Assembly (NCBI RefSeq): GCF_015070385.1
Contig: NZ_JADCSA010000003.1
Location: forward strand, 62,001-126,000
DNA: 64,000 bases
From: Nocardioides malaquae
Lineage (GTDB): Bacteria > Actinomycetota > Actinomycetes > Propionibacteriales > Nocardioidaceae
Direction: 5' to 3'
The notes beneath the pieces were generated by a model. It had not been told where the DNA came from. It saw nothing but the letters and a program-made list of their open reading frames with translations, and made no database searches. The translations under genes and the position numbers were made by a program. Shown here one piece after another: positions 8,118-17,463 of this stretch. Positions within the stretch are counted from its first letter, which is position 1; every line of letters starts with the position of its first letter.

Positions 8118-8888
8118 TCAACGCACGCGCGGCGTGCGTGCCAGGCGCAGCAGGAAACGTACGTTGCCCACCAGGTAGCGGCGCCACATCCGGCCGGGCT
8201 CGAGGGCAAGGCGGTACACCCACTCCAGCCGCCACCGCTGCACCCGGGCGGGCGCCCGCTCCACCCGACCGCTGAGGAAGTCGAGCAGCGCTCCCACGCT
8301 GAGCAGCAGCGTCGCGCCCGTGGCCGCACCGTGCTCGGCGACGAAGAGCTCCTGGCGCGGGTTGCCCATGGCCACCAGCACGACCTCCGCACCACTGGCC
8401 GCCACCTCGGCGGCCACCGCCGCCGCCTCGTCGTCGGTGAAGTAGCCGTCACGCGTGCCCACCACCCGGTGCTGCGGCGCGCGCTGCGCGAGCACCTCGG
8501 CCGCCGCCTCGGCCACGCCGGGTCGTCCACCCAGCAGGAAGAGCCGCCGTGGCTCGACGAGCTCGGCGAGCAGGCGGGGCACGAAGTCGGTGCCGTTGAG
8601 GTTCTCGGGAAACGGCGAGCCGTGCAGGCGCCGCGACGCCAGGTCGACCCCCACCCCGTCGTTGAGCACCAGCGCCTCGTCGAGTGCCCGCGCGAACCGA
8701 GGCTGCGAGGCGGCCACGTTGGAGGCGTGGGCGTTGAGGAAGGCGACCGCAAGGCGGCGACCCTCGTCGAGGGCGCGGGCGAGGTGGGCGACCACGTCGG
8801 CGGCCGGGACCGCCACGACCTCGACGCCCATCACGTCGCGCACGGGCAGCGACGCACCCGCTCCTGTGGCCCCACCCGTCTGCTCCAC
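8118..8888 (-). CDS. WecG/TagA/CpsF family glycosyltransferase
   Basis: A 256-residue glycosyltransferase of the TagA family, which transfers N-acetylmannosamine-type sugars to lipid-linked acceptors in teichoic acid and exopolysaccharide synthesis. Family motifs in order: LNAHASNVA, VLNDGVGVDLASR, LNGTDFVPRLL, LFLLGGRPGVAE, LVAMGNPRQELF and SVGALLDFLSG with the RAP element. GTG at 8888 follows GGAGGT by 8 bases. The C-terminal basic/aromatic segment (WRLEWVYRLALEPGRMWRRY) is the family's membrane-association tail. It stands alone between a regulator and repair genes, far from the polysaccharide kinase at 55 kb. Confidence 0.9.
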   Translation of the reverse strand: MEQTGGATGAGASLPVRDVMGVEVVAVPAADVVAHLARALDEGRRLAVAFLNAHASNVAASQPRFARALDEALVLNDGVGVDLASRRLHGSPFPENLNGTDFVPRLLAELVEPRRLFLLGGRPGVAEAAAEVLAQRAPQHRVVGTRDGYFTDDEAAAVAAEVAASGAEVVLVAMGNPRQELFVAEHGAATGATLLLSVGALLDFLSGRVERAPARVQRWRLEWVYRLALEPGRMWRRYLVGNVRFLLRLARTPRVR

Positions 8889-8938
8889 GCTGACCCACCT
8901 CCGCGCGGAGCATAGCGCCGCGCCGACCGCCCGGAGTC

Positions 8939-9850
8939 TCAGCCGGTCTCGAGCAGGTCGCCCAGCTCCTCCACCCGGGCGAGCACGTCGGTGAACTCGA
9001 GCTGCTCCAGCGCCAAGGGGTCCTCGGCGCCGGCCTCCACCTCGGCCCAGGTGAGCGGTGTGGCCACCGTCGGACGCTCCCGGCCCCGCAGCGAGTAGGG
9101 CGACACGGTGGTCTTCGAGCCGGCGTTCTGCGACCAGTCGAGGAAGACCTTGCCGCCGCGCCGCGACTTGGTCATGGTGGCCGTGACGAGTCGGCCGTGG
9201 GCCTTCTGCAGCTCCTCGGCGACCTCCTTGGCGAGCGCGGTCGAGGCGTCGGAGTCGGGCACCTCGCCCTCGTCGAGGACGGTGAGGTCGGCATACAGGT
9301 GCAGGCCCTTGCTGCCGCTCGTCACCGGGCAGCAGGCCAGACCCCGCTCGGCGAGGGCGTCGCGCACCAGCAGCGCGACCTGGGCGCACTCGTGCAGTCC
9401 CGCCGGCTCGCCGGGGTCGAGGTCGATCACCAGCCGGTCGGGCGGGAGCAACGTGCCGTCGGCGTCGGCCCGCCACTGGTGCACGTGCAGCTCCAGGGCC
9501 GCCAGGTTGGCCAGCCAGGTCAGGGTCGCGAGGTCGTCGACGACCGGGAAGCGGATCACCCCCGCACCGTTGCCGCTGCGCGAGCCCGTGGTCGGCACCT
9601 CGACGGTGCGCACCCACGACGGGGTCCCGGAGGGCGCGTTCTTCTCGAAGAAGCTGGAGTCACCGACCCCGTGCGGCCACCGGATCCGGGTGACGCAACG
9701 GTCGGCCAGGTGCGGCAGCAGGACCGGCGCGATCGTGGCGTAGTAGTGCAGCACCTCGCCCTTCGTGGTGCCCGTGCGTGGGTAGAGCACCTTGTCGAGG
9801 TTGCTGATCGTCATCCGTCGACCGTCGACCTCCACGGGAACGTCAGTCAT
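8939..9850 (-). CDS. LigD-type polymerase/primase domain protein (NHEJ)
   Basis: A 303-residue protein corresponding to the polymerase (PolDom, AEP-type) domain of LigD, which adds nucleotides, often ribonucleotides, at breaks before ligation. Visible are SNLDKVLYPRTGTTKGEVLHYY, RWPHGVGDSSFFEKNAPS, LVIDLDPG with the catalytic Asp pair, SGSKGLHLYA, and DWSQNAGSKTTVSPYSLRGRERP. The ATG overlaps the stop of the ligase gene (ATGA), so both come from one message. No ligase or phosphoesterase domain is fused. Ku is divergently encoded at 10883. Confidence 0.93.
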   Translation of the reverse strand: MTDVPVEVDGRRMTISNLDKVLYPRTGTTKGEVLHYYATIAPVLLPHLADRCVTRIRWPHGVGDSSFFEKNAPSGTPSWVRTVEVPTTGSRSGNGAGVIRFPVVDDLATLTWLANLAALELHVHQWRADADGTLLPPDRLVIDLDPGEPAGLHECAQVALLVRDALAERGLACCPVTSGSKGLHLYADLTVLDEGEVPDSDASTALAKEVAEELQKAHGRLVTATMTKSRRGGKVFLDWSQNAGSKTTVSPYSLRGRERPTVATPLTWAEVEAGAEDPLALEQLEFTDVLARVEELGDLLETG

Positions 9851-10788
9851 CGTGCACCTCCCGCCTGGTCCACGCCGAGCAGGTCGGCGGGCGTCAGGTC
9901 GCTGCGTACGCCCTGGAAGGACGGCTGTCGCAGTCGCCCGTTGGCCGCGAAGCCCAGCGACTCGACGTCGACGACGACCTCGGGGCGCACCCACGAGGTG
10001 CCCGTCGCGTCGAGTCGCGGCACCGCCTCGTCGAAGGGCGACTCGTCGGCGGCCAGGGGCTCCAGCCGGGCCTTCAGCTCGGCGGCGACCCGGCCGGTGA
10101 GGCCCGAGCCGACACGTCCGCGGAAGCGCAGGCCCGCCTCGGTGGGCTCCCCCAGCAGGACCGCGCCGAGACGGTGCGCCGACCCGGTCTCCGGGCGCCA
10201 ACCGCCGACGACCCAGGACGTACGCGGTCGGTGCGCGAACTTGAGCCAGTGGGGGCTGCGGACCCCCGAGGCGTAGCGCGAGGAGAGTCGCTTCGACACG
10301 ATGCCCTCCAACCCCTGCGCCTTGGTGGCCTCCAGCAGCATCGGACCGTCGTCGTAGACCGGCGGCACCTGGAGCAGGTCGTCCCCGAGCCCCAACCCTT
10401 CCAGCAGGGCGCGTCGGGTGGAGAGCGGCTCGGCAGTCAGGTCGCGGCCCTCGAGCACCAGCAGGTCGAAGACGAGCAGGGTCACCGGCACCGCCTCGGC
10501 GGCGATCCGCGCGCCCCGTCCGCTGCGCTGCAGCCGGGTGGCGAGGGCCCCGAAGCTCGGACGACCGTCGGCGAAGGCCACCGCCTCGGCGTCAAGCACC
10601 AGGTCGGGCACGTCGAGGTGGGCCAGCTCGGGGAAGGTGCGGGTGACGTCGTTGCCGTTGCGGCTCGTCAACCGGGCCCTGGTGCCGGTGACCTCGACGA
10701 CGAGGCGCATGCCGTCCCACTTGACTTCGTGGGCCCACCCCGGACCGGTGGGCACGTGGTCCCCACGGGTGGCGAGCATCGGGCGCAT
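9847..10788 (-). CDS. ATP-dependent DNA ligase (NHEJ, LigC/LigD-like)
   Basis: A 313-residue ligase with nucleotidyltransferase motif I EVKWDGMR (adenylated Lys about residue 23), then LDAEAVAFADGRPSF, LLVFDLLVLEGRDL, GLEGIVSKRL and WLKFAHRPR, followed by an OB-fold half with GRVGSGL. ATG at 10788 is chosen because AAGGA lies 8 bases before it; the in-frame ATG at 10797 has no usable spacing. It leads the two-gene operon with the polymerase-domain gene and is divergent from Ku, so the set supplies break binding, end filling and sealing. Confidence 0.93.
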   Translation of the reverse strand: MRPMLATRGDHVPTGPGWAHEVKWDGMRLVVEVTGTRARLTSRNGNDVTRTFPELAHLDVPDLVLDAEAVAFADGRPSFGALATRLQRSGRGARIAAEAVPVTLLVFDLLVLEGRDLTAEPLSTRRALLEGLGLGDDLLQVPPVYDDGPMLLEATKAQGLEGIVSKRLSSRYASGVRSPHWLKFAHRPRTSWVVGGWRPETGSAHRLGAVLLGEPTEAGLRFRGRVGSGLTGRVAAELKARLEPLAADESPFDEAVPRLDATGTSWVRPEVVVDVESLGFAANGRLRQPSFQGVRSDLTPADLLGVDQAGGAR

Positions 10789-10882
10789 GTCGCCCATCCT
10801 TCCCCACGCCGCGACTGGTGAATACTGACCCTCACGGCAGGGAAGGACTCCGGGGTCACCCGGCGGAAGCAGAGGAGAGGTC

Positions 10883-11896
10883 ATGCGCGCGATCTGGAAG
10901 GGCTCGGTCTCGTTCGGCCTGGTCAACGTGCCCGTGAAGCTCTACTCGGCCACGGAGTCGCACGACGTCTCCTTCCGTCAGGTGCACCAGGAGGACGGCG
11001 GTCGCATCCGCTACCAGCGGGTCTGCTCGATCGACGGCGAGGAGGTGCCCTACTCCGAGATCGCCAAGGGCTACGAGACCGAGGACGGCGAGATGGTCGT
11101 GCTCACCGACGACGACTTCGCCGACCTCCCCCTGACGTCGTCGCGGGAGATCTCGGTGGAGAAGTTCGTGCCCTCCGACCAGATCGACCCGATGCTCTTC
11201 GAGAAGAGCTACTACCTCGAGCCCGATGCCGCGGGCGCGAAGGCGTACGCCCTGCTCCGCGAGGCGCTGGTGGAGTCCGACCGGATGGCCGTGGTCACTG
11301 TCGCGCTGCGGCAGCGTACGTCCGTGGCCGTGCTCCGCGTGCGCCCGGCGGCGTCCGGCGACGTGATCGTGCTGCAGACGATGATGTGGCCCGACGAGAT
11401 CCGCACCCCCGACTTCTCCGTGGAGGTCGGCGACGTCAAGGACTCCGAGGTGAAGATGGCGCGGATGCTGGTCGAGACCCTGGCCGGTGACTTCGACCCC
11501 GACGAGTTCGAGGACGACTACGCCGAGGCCGTCGAGGCACTGGTCAAGGCGAAGATCGAGGGCGGCGAGGTCCGTCGCACCGAGACCAGCACGAAGAGCT
11601 CGGGCGAGGTCGTCGACCTGCTCGCCGCCCTGCAGAAGTCGGTCACCGCCGCGAAGCAGGCCCGTGGCGAGGCAGTGGAGGACGACGAGGACGACAAGGC
11701 CGGCCGGAGCACCACGAAGGCCACCAAGAAGACCACGCCGAAGAAGACGCCCACGAAGAGCGCGGCCAAGAAGGGCACGTCAGCGGCGTCGAAGAAGACC
11801 GCCGCCAAGAAGACGTCCGCACAGAAGTCCACCGCCAAGAAGACGACGGCCAAGAAGGCCGCCAGCAAGAAGACTGTGGCCCGCAAGGCCAGCTGA
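10883..11896 (+). CDS. ku: Ku protein, non-homologous end joining
   Basis: A 337-residue bacterial Ku homodimer subunit that binds DNA ends and recruits LigD-type enzymes. It begins MRAIWKGSVSFGLVNVPVKLYSATE, the canonical Ku start, and retains GRIRYQRVC, EKSYYLEPD and the MARMLVETLAGDFDPDEFEDDYAEAV segment. After about residue 255 comes an 80-residue Lys/Ala/Thr-rich tail built from KKT and AKKT units, a DNA-binding extension like those in other actinobacterial Ku proteins. GAGGAGAGG precedes the ATG. The 94-base divergent gap to the ligase holds both promoters. Confidence 0.96.
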   Translation: MRAIWKGSVSFGLVNVPVKLYSATESHDVSFRQVHQEDGGRIRYQRVCSIDGEEVPYSEIAKGYETEDGEMVVLTDDDFADLPLTSSREISVEKFVPSDQIDPMLFEKSYYLEPDAAGAKAYALLREALVESDRMAVVTVALRQRTSVAVLRVRPAASGDVIVLQTMMWPDEIRTPDFSVEVGDVKDSEVKMARMLVETLAGDFDPDEFEDDYAEAVEALVKAKIEGGEVRRTETSTKSSGEVVDLLAALQKSVTAAKQARGEAVEDDEDDKAGRSTTKATKKTTPKKTPTKSAAKKGTSAASKKTAAKKTSAQKSTAKKTTAKKAASKKTVARKAS

Positions 11897-11924
11897 CCTC
11901 AGCCCACCTCAGGCCCAGCCCACC

Positions 11925-14900
11925 TCAGGCGGGGGCCAGCAGCGACCTGACCACGCGGAGCCCGACCGACATGCGGGCAAGGTCGACGTCGTCGTCGGCC
12001 ACGATCTCCTCGAGGGTGGTGACCGCCTCCTCGACGCGGCCGCCCCGGTCCTCCTTCCACCGGGCCACCTGCTCCTCGGCGGCCTGCTGGTCGAGCGGCT
12101 CGGTCGTGGCCTCCCCCGCCCGGGCCGCCCGCGCGAGCACCTCGGCGGTCAGCTGGCCGTGCACCGCGTAGAGGTCGTCACGCAGCGCGGCTCGCGCCAT
12201 CGCCTGCCACCGGTCCTGCCGGGGCAGCTCCACCGCAGCCCGCGCCAGGGCGCTGAGCCCCAGCCGCTCCCCCAGCGCGAAGTGCACCCGGGCGACGGTC
12301 TCCTCCGCCACGTCGTCGCGCCCGGCGGTCTCGACGACTCCGAGCAACGCGTAGGCCGGCGGCAGCACCGCCACGCGTGTCGCGAGCTCGTCGGGCACGC
12401 CACGGCGCACCAGCTCGTCGCGACGCTGGGCGAAGGCGTCCGCCTCCCGGCCGGTGAGCATCGACGGCAGGTCGGCCATCAGCCGCTGCACCGGCACACT
12501 GAACCGGTCGACGACCGTCTCGCTGTCCAGCGGCGCCCGCGAGTGCTGCACCAGCCAGCGTGCCGCCCGCTCCACCAGCGTCCGCTTCTCCAACCGCATC
12601 GCGGTCTGCACCGACGCCGCCACCCGGTGGTCGAGCTCGTCGATGTCGGCCCTCAGCGCGGCCGCACCGAAGAGCTCGCGCGCCACGAAGTTGGCCCTCG
12701 TGAGCTCCGCGGCACCCCGGCCGGTCTCGGCGGCGAGCCGCATCCAGTAGGTCATGCCGGCCCCGTTGACCAAGGCGTTGACCACCTGGGTCGTGACGAT
12801 CTCGCGCCGCAGCGGGTGCTCGGACATCTGCGCCCGGAAGTCCTGCCGCAACGCCGAGGGGAAGTAGGTGAAGAGGTCTCCGCGCAGGTAGGGGTCGTCG
12901 GGCAGGTCGCTGGCGAGCAGGTCGTCGGCCAGCACGATCTTGGTCCACGACAGCAGCACCGCCAGCTCGGGTCCGCTGAGCCCCTCGCCGGCCTCGATCC
13001 GTCGCCGCACCTCCTTCGACGACGGCAGCCCCTCGAGCTCGCGGTCGACGACGCCGCGACGCTCCAGGACCTTCATCCAGTCCTCGTGCACGTGCAGCAT
13101 CTCCGGAGCGGTGGAGACCGCGTTGCTGAGGGCGATGTTCTGCTCGTAGTTGTCGTGCAGCACCAGCTGGCCGACCTCGTCGGTCATCCGGGCCAGCAGC
13201 TCGGGGCGCTCCTCCGCGGAGAGCTTGCCGGCGTCGGCGACCGCGCGCAGGAGGATCTTGATGTTGACCTCGCGGTCGGAGGTGTCGACGCCGGCGGAGT
13301 TGTCGATGAAGTCGGTGTTGATCGCTCCCTGCGCCTCCCGGGCGTACTCGATGCGACCGGCCTGGGTGAAACCGAGGTTGCCGCCCTCCCCCACGCACCG
13401 GGCCCGCAGCTCACGTCCGTCGACCCGCACCGCGTCGCCGGCCTTGTCACCCACGTCGGCGTGCGTCTCGGTCGAGGCCTTGACGTAGGTGCCGACGCCG
13501 CCGTTCCACAGCAGGTCGACGGGTGCACGCAGCACCGCACGGATCAGCTCGTTGGGCGGCAGGTGGGTCACGGAGTCGTCCAGCCCCAGCACCTCGCGCA
13601 CCTGCGGCGTGATCGGCACCGACTTCGCCGACCGCGAGTGCACCCCTCCCCCCTCGGAGATGAGGGCGGCGTCGTAGTCCTGCCAGCTGGAGCGCGGCAG
13701 CTCGAAGAGGCGCCGACGCTCGGCGTACGACGTGGCGGGGTCGGGGTCGGGGTCCAGGAAGACGTCGCGGTGGTCGAAGGCGGCCACCAGCTTCATCGTC
13801 GGGGAGAGCAGCATGCCGTTGCCGAAGACGTCGCCCGACATGTCACCGATGCCGACACAGGTGAACTCCTCGCGCTGCACGTCGAGTCCGCGCTCGCGGA
13901 AGTGCCGCTGCACCGAGACCCACGCGCCGCGGGCCGTGATGCCCATGGCCTTGTGGTCGTAGCCCACCGAGCCACCCGAGGCGAACGCGTCGCCCAGCCA
14001 GAAGCCCCGCTCGACCGCCAGCTCGTTGGCGATGTCGGAGAAGGTCGCGGTGCCCTTGTCGGCAGCCACCACCAGGTAGTGGTCGTCGCCGTCGTGGCGC
14101 ACCACGTCGTCGGGCGGCACGACGTGGCCGTCGACGAGGTTGTCGGTCACGTCGAGCAGGCCGGAGATGAAGGTGCGGTAGCAGGCGACGCCCTCGGCCA
14201 GCCACGCCTCCCGGTCCGACGGGTCGGGCAGCTGCTTGGCCACGAACCCACCCTTCGCCCCCACCGGGACGATCACGGTGTTCTTGACCATCTGCGCCTT
14301 GACCAGCCCCAGCACCTCGGTGCGGAAGTCGTCGGGCCGGTCCGACCAGCGCAGGCCACCGCGGGCCACCTGGCCGAAGCGGAGGTGCACGCCGTCGACG
14401 CGCGGCGAGTTGACGAAGATCTCGTAGGCCGGCCGCGGCTGCGGCAGCTCGGGCAGCTGCTCGGGGTCGAGCTTGAGGGCGAGCGCCGGACGACGGGCCC
14501 CGCTCTCGTCGGTGCGGAACGCGTTGGTGCGCAGGGTGGCCCGCAGGTGACGCAGGTAGGAGCGGAGCACGCGGTCGTGGTCGAGGCTGACCACCGCGTC
14601 CAGCGCCTCGGCGAGGCGAGCCTCCACCGCCTCCTGGGCGGCGGTCCGTTGCTCGACGTCGAGGTCGAGGGAGGGGTCGAAGCGGGTCTCGAAGAGCTCG
14701 ACCAGCATCCGGGTGATCTCGACGTTGCCGCGCAACGCGCGCTCCACCGTGGTCCGCGAGAACGGTGCGTTGCCCTGCTTCATGTAGCCGGCGTACGCCC
14801 GGAGCCAGGAGACCTGGCGCCAGTGCAGGCCCGCGTCGAGCACCAGGCCGTTGAGGCCGTCGACCTCGCTGTGCCCCAGCCAGCTCGCGCGCAGGGCGGA

Positions 14901-16811
14901 GACGAAGAGCTCGGGGTCGGAGTAGGGCAGGGGGCCCGGGTGCCGCAGGCCGAACTCGTAGACGAACGCCGGCTGCTCCAACCCCTCCAGACGGTGCGGC
15001 ACCTCGTCGACGACCTCGACACCGAGCGAGGCGATCAACGGCAGCACGTGGGAGAGGGAGAGCGGGTCGCCCACCCGGTAGACGGTGAGGGTGGCGCGTC
15101 GTTCGTCCACGCCCTCCTCGAGAGGCTCCTCCTCGAGGGCCAGGTCGACCCCCGCCGGGCCGGGGTCGGCGAGCAGCTTCTCGATGCGCACCATGTCGGC
15201 GGCGGCGGTCTCAGCCTCGTGCCGCTCCTTGTAGCCCTCGGGGAAGGCCTCCGCCCACACGCGCAGGCGACGGGGGTCCTGCCCGGCCGTCTCGGCCTGC
15301 GCGGCAGCCACGAAGTCGTCGGCCCACGAGCGGGAGGCCTCGGCGAGGAGCGACTCGACCCGATGGGCGTCGAAGTCGCCGATGGAGGCACCCTCCGGCG
15401 GATGCAGCACGAAGTGCACGCGGGCGGTCGGCGACTCGTCGACGCGGGCCGCGAACTCGACCTCCTCACCCCCCAGCTCCTCGCGCAGGATCGCGGAGAA
15501 GCGCTCGCGCACGGTCGTGTTGTAGCGGTCGCGCGGCAGGTGCACCAGGACCGAGACGAAACGGCCGAAGGGGTCCCGGCGACCGAAGGCCGCGAGGCGG
15601 CGCCGCTGGTCGGCGTACAGCAACGACCGGACCACGGGCACCAGCTCGTCGACCCCGGTGTGGAAGAGCTCATCGCGCGGATAGTTCTCCAGGATGTCGA
15701 TGACCTGCTTGCCCGCGTGCGAGTGGGCGTCGAAGCCCACCTCGGCGAGCACCTCCTCCGCCCGCTCCCGCACGACCGGGATGCGCAGGATCGACTCCGT
15801 GTAGGCGCGCGAGGAGAGCAGACCCAGGAAGCGCTCCTCCCCCGCGACCGAGCCGTCGGAGTGGAAGAGACGCACGCCGACGTAGTCGAGGAACGACCGG
15901 CGGTGCACCGTCGCGCGCGAGTTGGCCTTGGTGACCACCAGCGGCGAACGTGAGTGCGCGGCCCGGCGGCCGGCCGGTCCGAGCGGCGGCGGGTCGGTGG
16001 TCAGGTCGGGGTCGTCACGCAGCACCCCGAGCCCGGTCCCCGGGACTCCCCGCAGGCGCAGCTCGTCGTGCTCGGAGTCGGCGCCCGGACGGCTCTCCAG
16101 CGCATACTCCCGGCACCCAAGGAAGGTGAAGTGGTCGTCGGCCAACCACTCCAGGAACTCCCGGGAGGCCGCGATCTCCTGACGCGGCACGTCGTCGGGA
16201 CAGTCGTTGAGGCCGGCGGCGAGGTCGAGCATGCGGGTGCGCATGCGCGTCCAGTCCTCCACGGCCTCGCGCACGTCACGCAGCACGCGCTCGAGCCCGG
16301 CGACAAGGGCGTCGACCTCCTCCTCGTCGACGATCCGGTCGGTCTCCACCCGGATCCACGACTCCACGCTCCAGCCGCCGTCGTGCGGCGCCTCCTCGGG
16401 GTGGGCGTCGTCGATCGCACGGACGTCCTGCAGGTTGCCGACCGCGTCGCGACGCACCGACCAACGCGGGTGCACGACCAGGTGGACGGGCCGGTGCTGG
16501 CGCACCATCTCCATCGTGACGGAGTCGACGAGGAAGGGCATGTCGTCCGTGACGACCTCCACGACGGCGCGCTCACCGATCTCGGTGACCCGGACCAGTG
16601 CCCGCCCGGCCGGGCGTTCGGAGGCCAGGTCACGGTGCGACCGGACGACCGAGACGAGCTCGTCGGTGGTGCGCCCCGTGACGTCCTCGGGGGCGACGTG
16701 ACGGAAGTACGCCTCCACCGTCCCACCCGGCACCGACGCCTGCTCGCTGGCTTCGTCAGCAGCCCGCGAGAGCGCTGCTGACTTGTCTTCCTCCGTGCTC
16801 GTCGTGGACAC
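11925..16811 (-). CDS. gdh: NAD-dependent glutamate dehydrogenase, large (about 180 kDa) type
   Basis: A 1,628-residue enzyme of the large NAD-GDH class, which oxidises glutamate to 2-oxoglutarate and ammonium. The long N-terminal regulatory region includes MVRQHRPVHLVVHPRWSVRRD. The catalytic core carries LRFGQVARGGLRWSDRPDDFRTEVLGLVKAQMVKNTVIVP, split by known family motifs GAKGGFV and GIGDMSGDVFGNGML, then LWNGGVGTYVKAS and ANEGGN-like CVGEGGNLGF. Length is normal for the class. GTG at 16811 lies six bases after a TAGGGT -10 element, so the message is probably leaderless. It is divergent from the DUF2505 gene. Confidence 0.96.
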   Translation of the reverse strand: MSTTSTEEDKSAALSRAADEASEQASVPGGTVEAYFRHVAPEDVTGRTTDELVSVVRSHRDLASERPAGRALVRVTEIGERAVVEVVTDDMPFLVDSVTMEMVRQHRPVHLVVHPRWSVRRDAVGNLQDVRAIDDAHPEEAPHDGGWSVESWIRVETDRIVDEEEVDALVAGLERVLRDVREAVEDWTRMRTRMLDLAAGLNDCPDDVPRQEIAASREFLEWLADDHFTFLGCREYALESRPGADSEHDELRLRGVPGTGLGVLRDDPDLTTDPPPLGPAGRRAAHSRSPLVVTKANSRATVHRRSFLDYVGVRLFHSDGSVAGEERFLGLLSSRAYTESILRIPVVRERAEEVLAEVGFDAHSHAGKQVIDILENYPRDELFHTGVDELVPVVRSLLYADQRRRLAAFGRRDPFGRFVSVLVHLPRDRYNTTVRERFSAILREELGGEEVEFAARVDESPTARVHFVLHPPEGASIGDFDAHRVESLLAEASRSWADDFVAAAQAETAGQDPRRLRVWAEAFPEGYKERHEAETAAADMVRIEKLLADPGPAGVDLALEEEPLEEGVDERRATLTVYRVGDPLSLSHVLPLIASLGVEVVDEVPHRLEGLEQPAFVYEFGLRHPGPLPYSDPELFVSALRASWLGHSEVDGLNGLVLDAGLHWRQVSWLRAYAGYMKQGNAPFSRTTVERALRGNVEITRMLVELFETRFDPSLDLDVEQRTAAQEAVEARLAEALDAVVSLDHDRVLRSYLRHLRATLRTNAFRTDESGARRPALALKLDPEQLPELPQPRPAYEIFVNSPRVDGVHLRFGQVARGGLRWSDRPDDFRTEVLGLVKAQMVKNTVIVPVGAKGGFVAKQLPDPSDREAWLAEGVACYRTFISGLLDVTDNLVDGHVVPPDDVVRHDGDDHYLVVAADKGTATFSDIANELAVERGFWLGDAFASGGSVGYDHKAMGITARGAWVSVQRHFRERGLDVQREEFTCVGIGDMSGDVFGNGMLLSPTMKLVAAFDHRDVFLDPDPDPATSYAERRRLFELPRSSWQDYDAALISEGGGVHSRSAKSVPITPQVREVLGLDDSVTHLPPNELIRAVLRAPVDLLWNGGVGTYVKASTETHADVGDKAGDAVRVDGRELRARCVGEGGNLGFTQAGRIEYAREAQGAINTDFIDNSAGVDTSDREVNIKILLRAVADAGKLSAEERPELLARMTDEVGQLVLHDNYEQNIALSNAVSTAPEMLHVHEDWMKVLERRGVVDRELEGLPSSKEVRRRIEAGEGLSGPELAVLLSWTKIVLADDLLASDLPDDPYLRGDLFTYFPSALRQDFRAQMSEHPLRREIVTTQVVNALVNGAGMTYWMRLAAETGRGAAELTRANFVARELFGAAALRADIDELDHRVAASVQTAMRLEKRTLVERAARWLVQHSRAPLDSETVVDRFSVPVQRLMADLPSMLTGREADAFAQRRDELVRRGVPDELATRVAVLPPAYALLGVVETAGRDDVAEETVARVHFALGERLGLSALARAAVELPRQDRWQAMARAALRDDLYAVHGQLTAEVLARAARAGEATTEPLDQQAAEEQVARWKEDRGGRVEEAVTTLEEIVADDDVDLARMSVGLRVVRSLLAPA

Positions 16812-16817
16812 CCCCCG

Positions 16818-16823
16818 ACCCTA
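16818..16823 (-). promoter_or_regulatory. probable -10 element for leaderless gdh message
   Basis: TAGGGT on the minus strand fits the actinobacterial TANNNT -10, followed by six bases and the GTG start at 16811. No Shine-Dalgarno sequence precedes that start. The plus-strand gene at 16881 has the weaker CATGAT (16869-16874), six bases before its GTG. Confidence 0.55.
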
Positions 16824-16880
16824 GGACGGCACCTGGGACGCGGCAACACCCACCACGCCGGCACCCGTCATGATGGGGGT

Positions 16881-17363
16881 GTGACGAAGCGACTCCAGCA
16901 CCAGTTGACCTACGACGCGCCGCTCGAGGCCGTGGCCGCCATGCTGCGCGACCCGGAGTTCCGGGAGCGGGTCTGCACCCGCCAGCGGGTGGTGAGCCAC
17001 CAGGTCGAGATGTCCCAGGACGGGGACGCCGCCGACGTGCGCGTCGAGCGGGTGCAGGCCGTCACCCACATCCCGGCCTTCGCCGCGAAGATCGTGGGCG
17101 AGGAGATCACGATCATCCACCGCGAGGTCTGGCACGACCACCGCAACGGCGACTACACCGTCGGCATCCCCGACCGCCCCGGGCACATCAACGGCACCGT
17201 CTCCCTCCACGAGGAGGGCGGCCGGACCGTCGAGTCCGTCGACCTGGAGATCTCCGTCTCCGTCCCGCTCGTCGGCGGGAAGCTGGAGGGGGTCGTACGC
17301 GACCTGCTGGAGAAGGCGCTGCGCACCGAGCACGAGGTCGGGGTCGCCTACCTGGCGCAGTAG
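16881..17363 (+). CDS. DUF2505 domain-containing protein
   Basis: A 160-residue protein with the DUF2505 layout: a start like MTKRLQHQLTYDAPLEAVAAML, DPEFRERVC, then a beta-rich body and GGKLEGVVRDLLEKALRTEHEVG at the end. DUF2505 belongs to the SRPBCC/START-like ligand-binding clan and is common in Actinobacteria with unknown ligand. The GTG at 16881 has no SD and follows CATGAT by six bases, suggesting a leaderless transcript. It converges on the thioredoxin-like gene across a hairpin at 17413-17437. Confidence 0.85.
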   Translation: MTKRLQHQLTYDAPLEAVAAMLRDPEFRERVCTRQRVVSHQVEMSQDGDAADVRVERVQAVTHIPAFAAKIVGEEITIIHREVWHDHRNGDYTVGIPDRPGHINGTVSLHEEGGRTVESVDLEISVSVPLVGGKLEGVVRDLLEKALRTEHEVGVAYLAQ

Positions 17364-17412
17364 TCGCCCTACGTCCTACCGCTCCGTCGACGGGACTCTC
17401 GCGCTGCTGAGA

Positions 17413-17437
17413 TCCGCGCTCACACCCTGAGCGCGGA
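17413..17437. terminator. hairpin between convergent genes
   Basis: A perfect 10-bp inverted repeat, TCCGCGCTCA and TGAGCGCGGA, around a CACCC loop. It sits between the DUF2505 gene and the thioredoxin-like gene, which converge here. There is no clear U-run on either side, as is common for terminators in high-GC actinobacteria. Confidence 0.6.
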
Positions 17438-17463
17438 GCCTTGTCCCTCCGGGGCAGGGCTCC

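Noticed and set aside
11487-15953. A 1,488-codon open frame on the plus strand opposite the glutamate dehydrogenase gene
   Set aside because: It mirrors the codon structure of a well-supported gene; its translation is rich in Arg, His, Gln and Gly with no family motif. Long antisense frames are expected in such GC-rich DNA.
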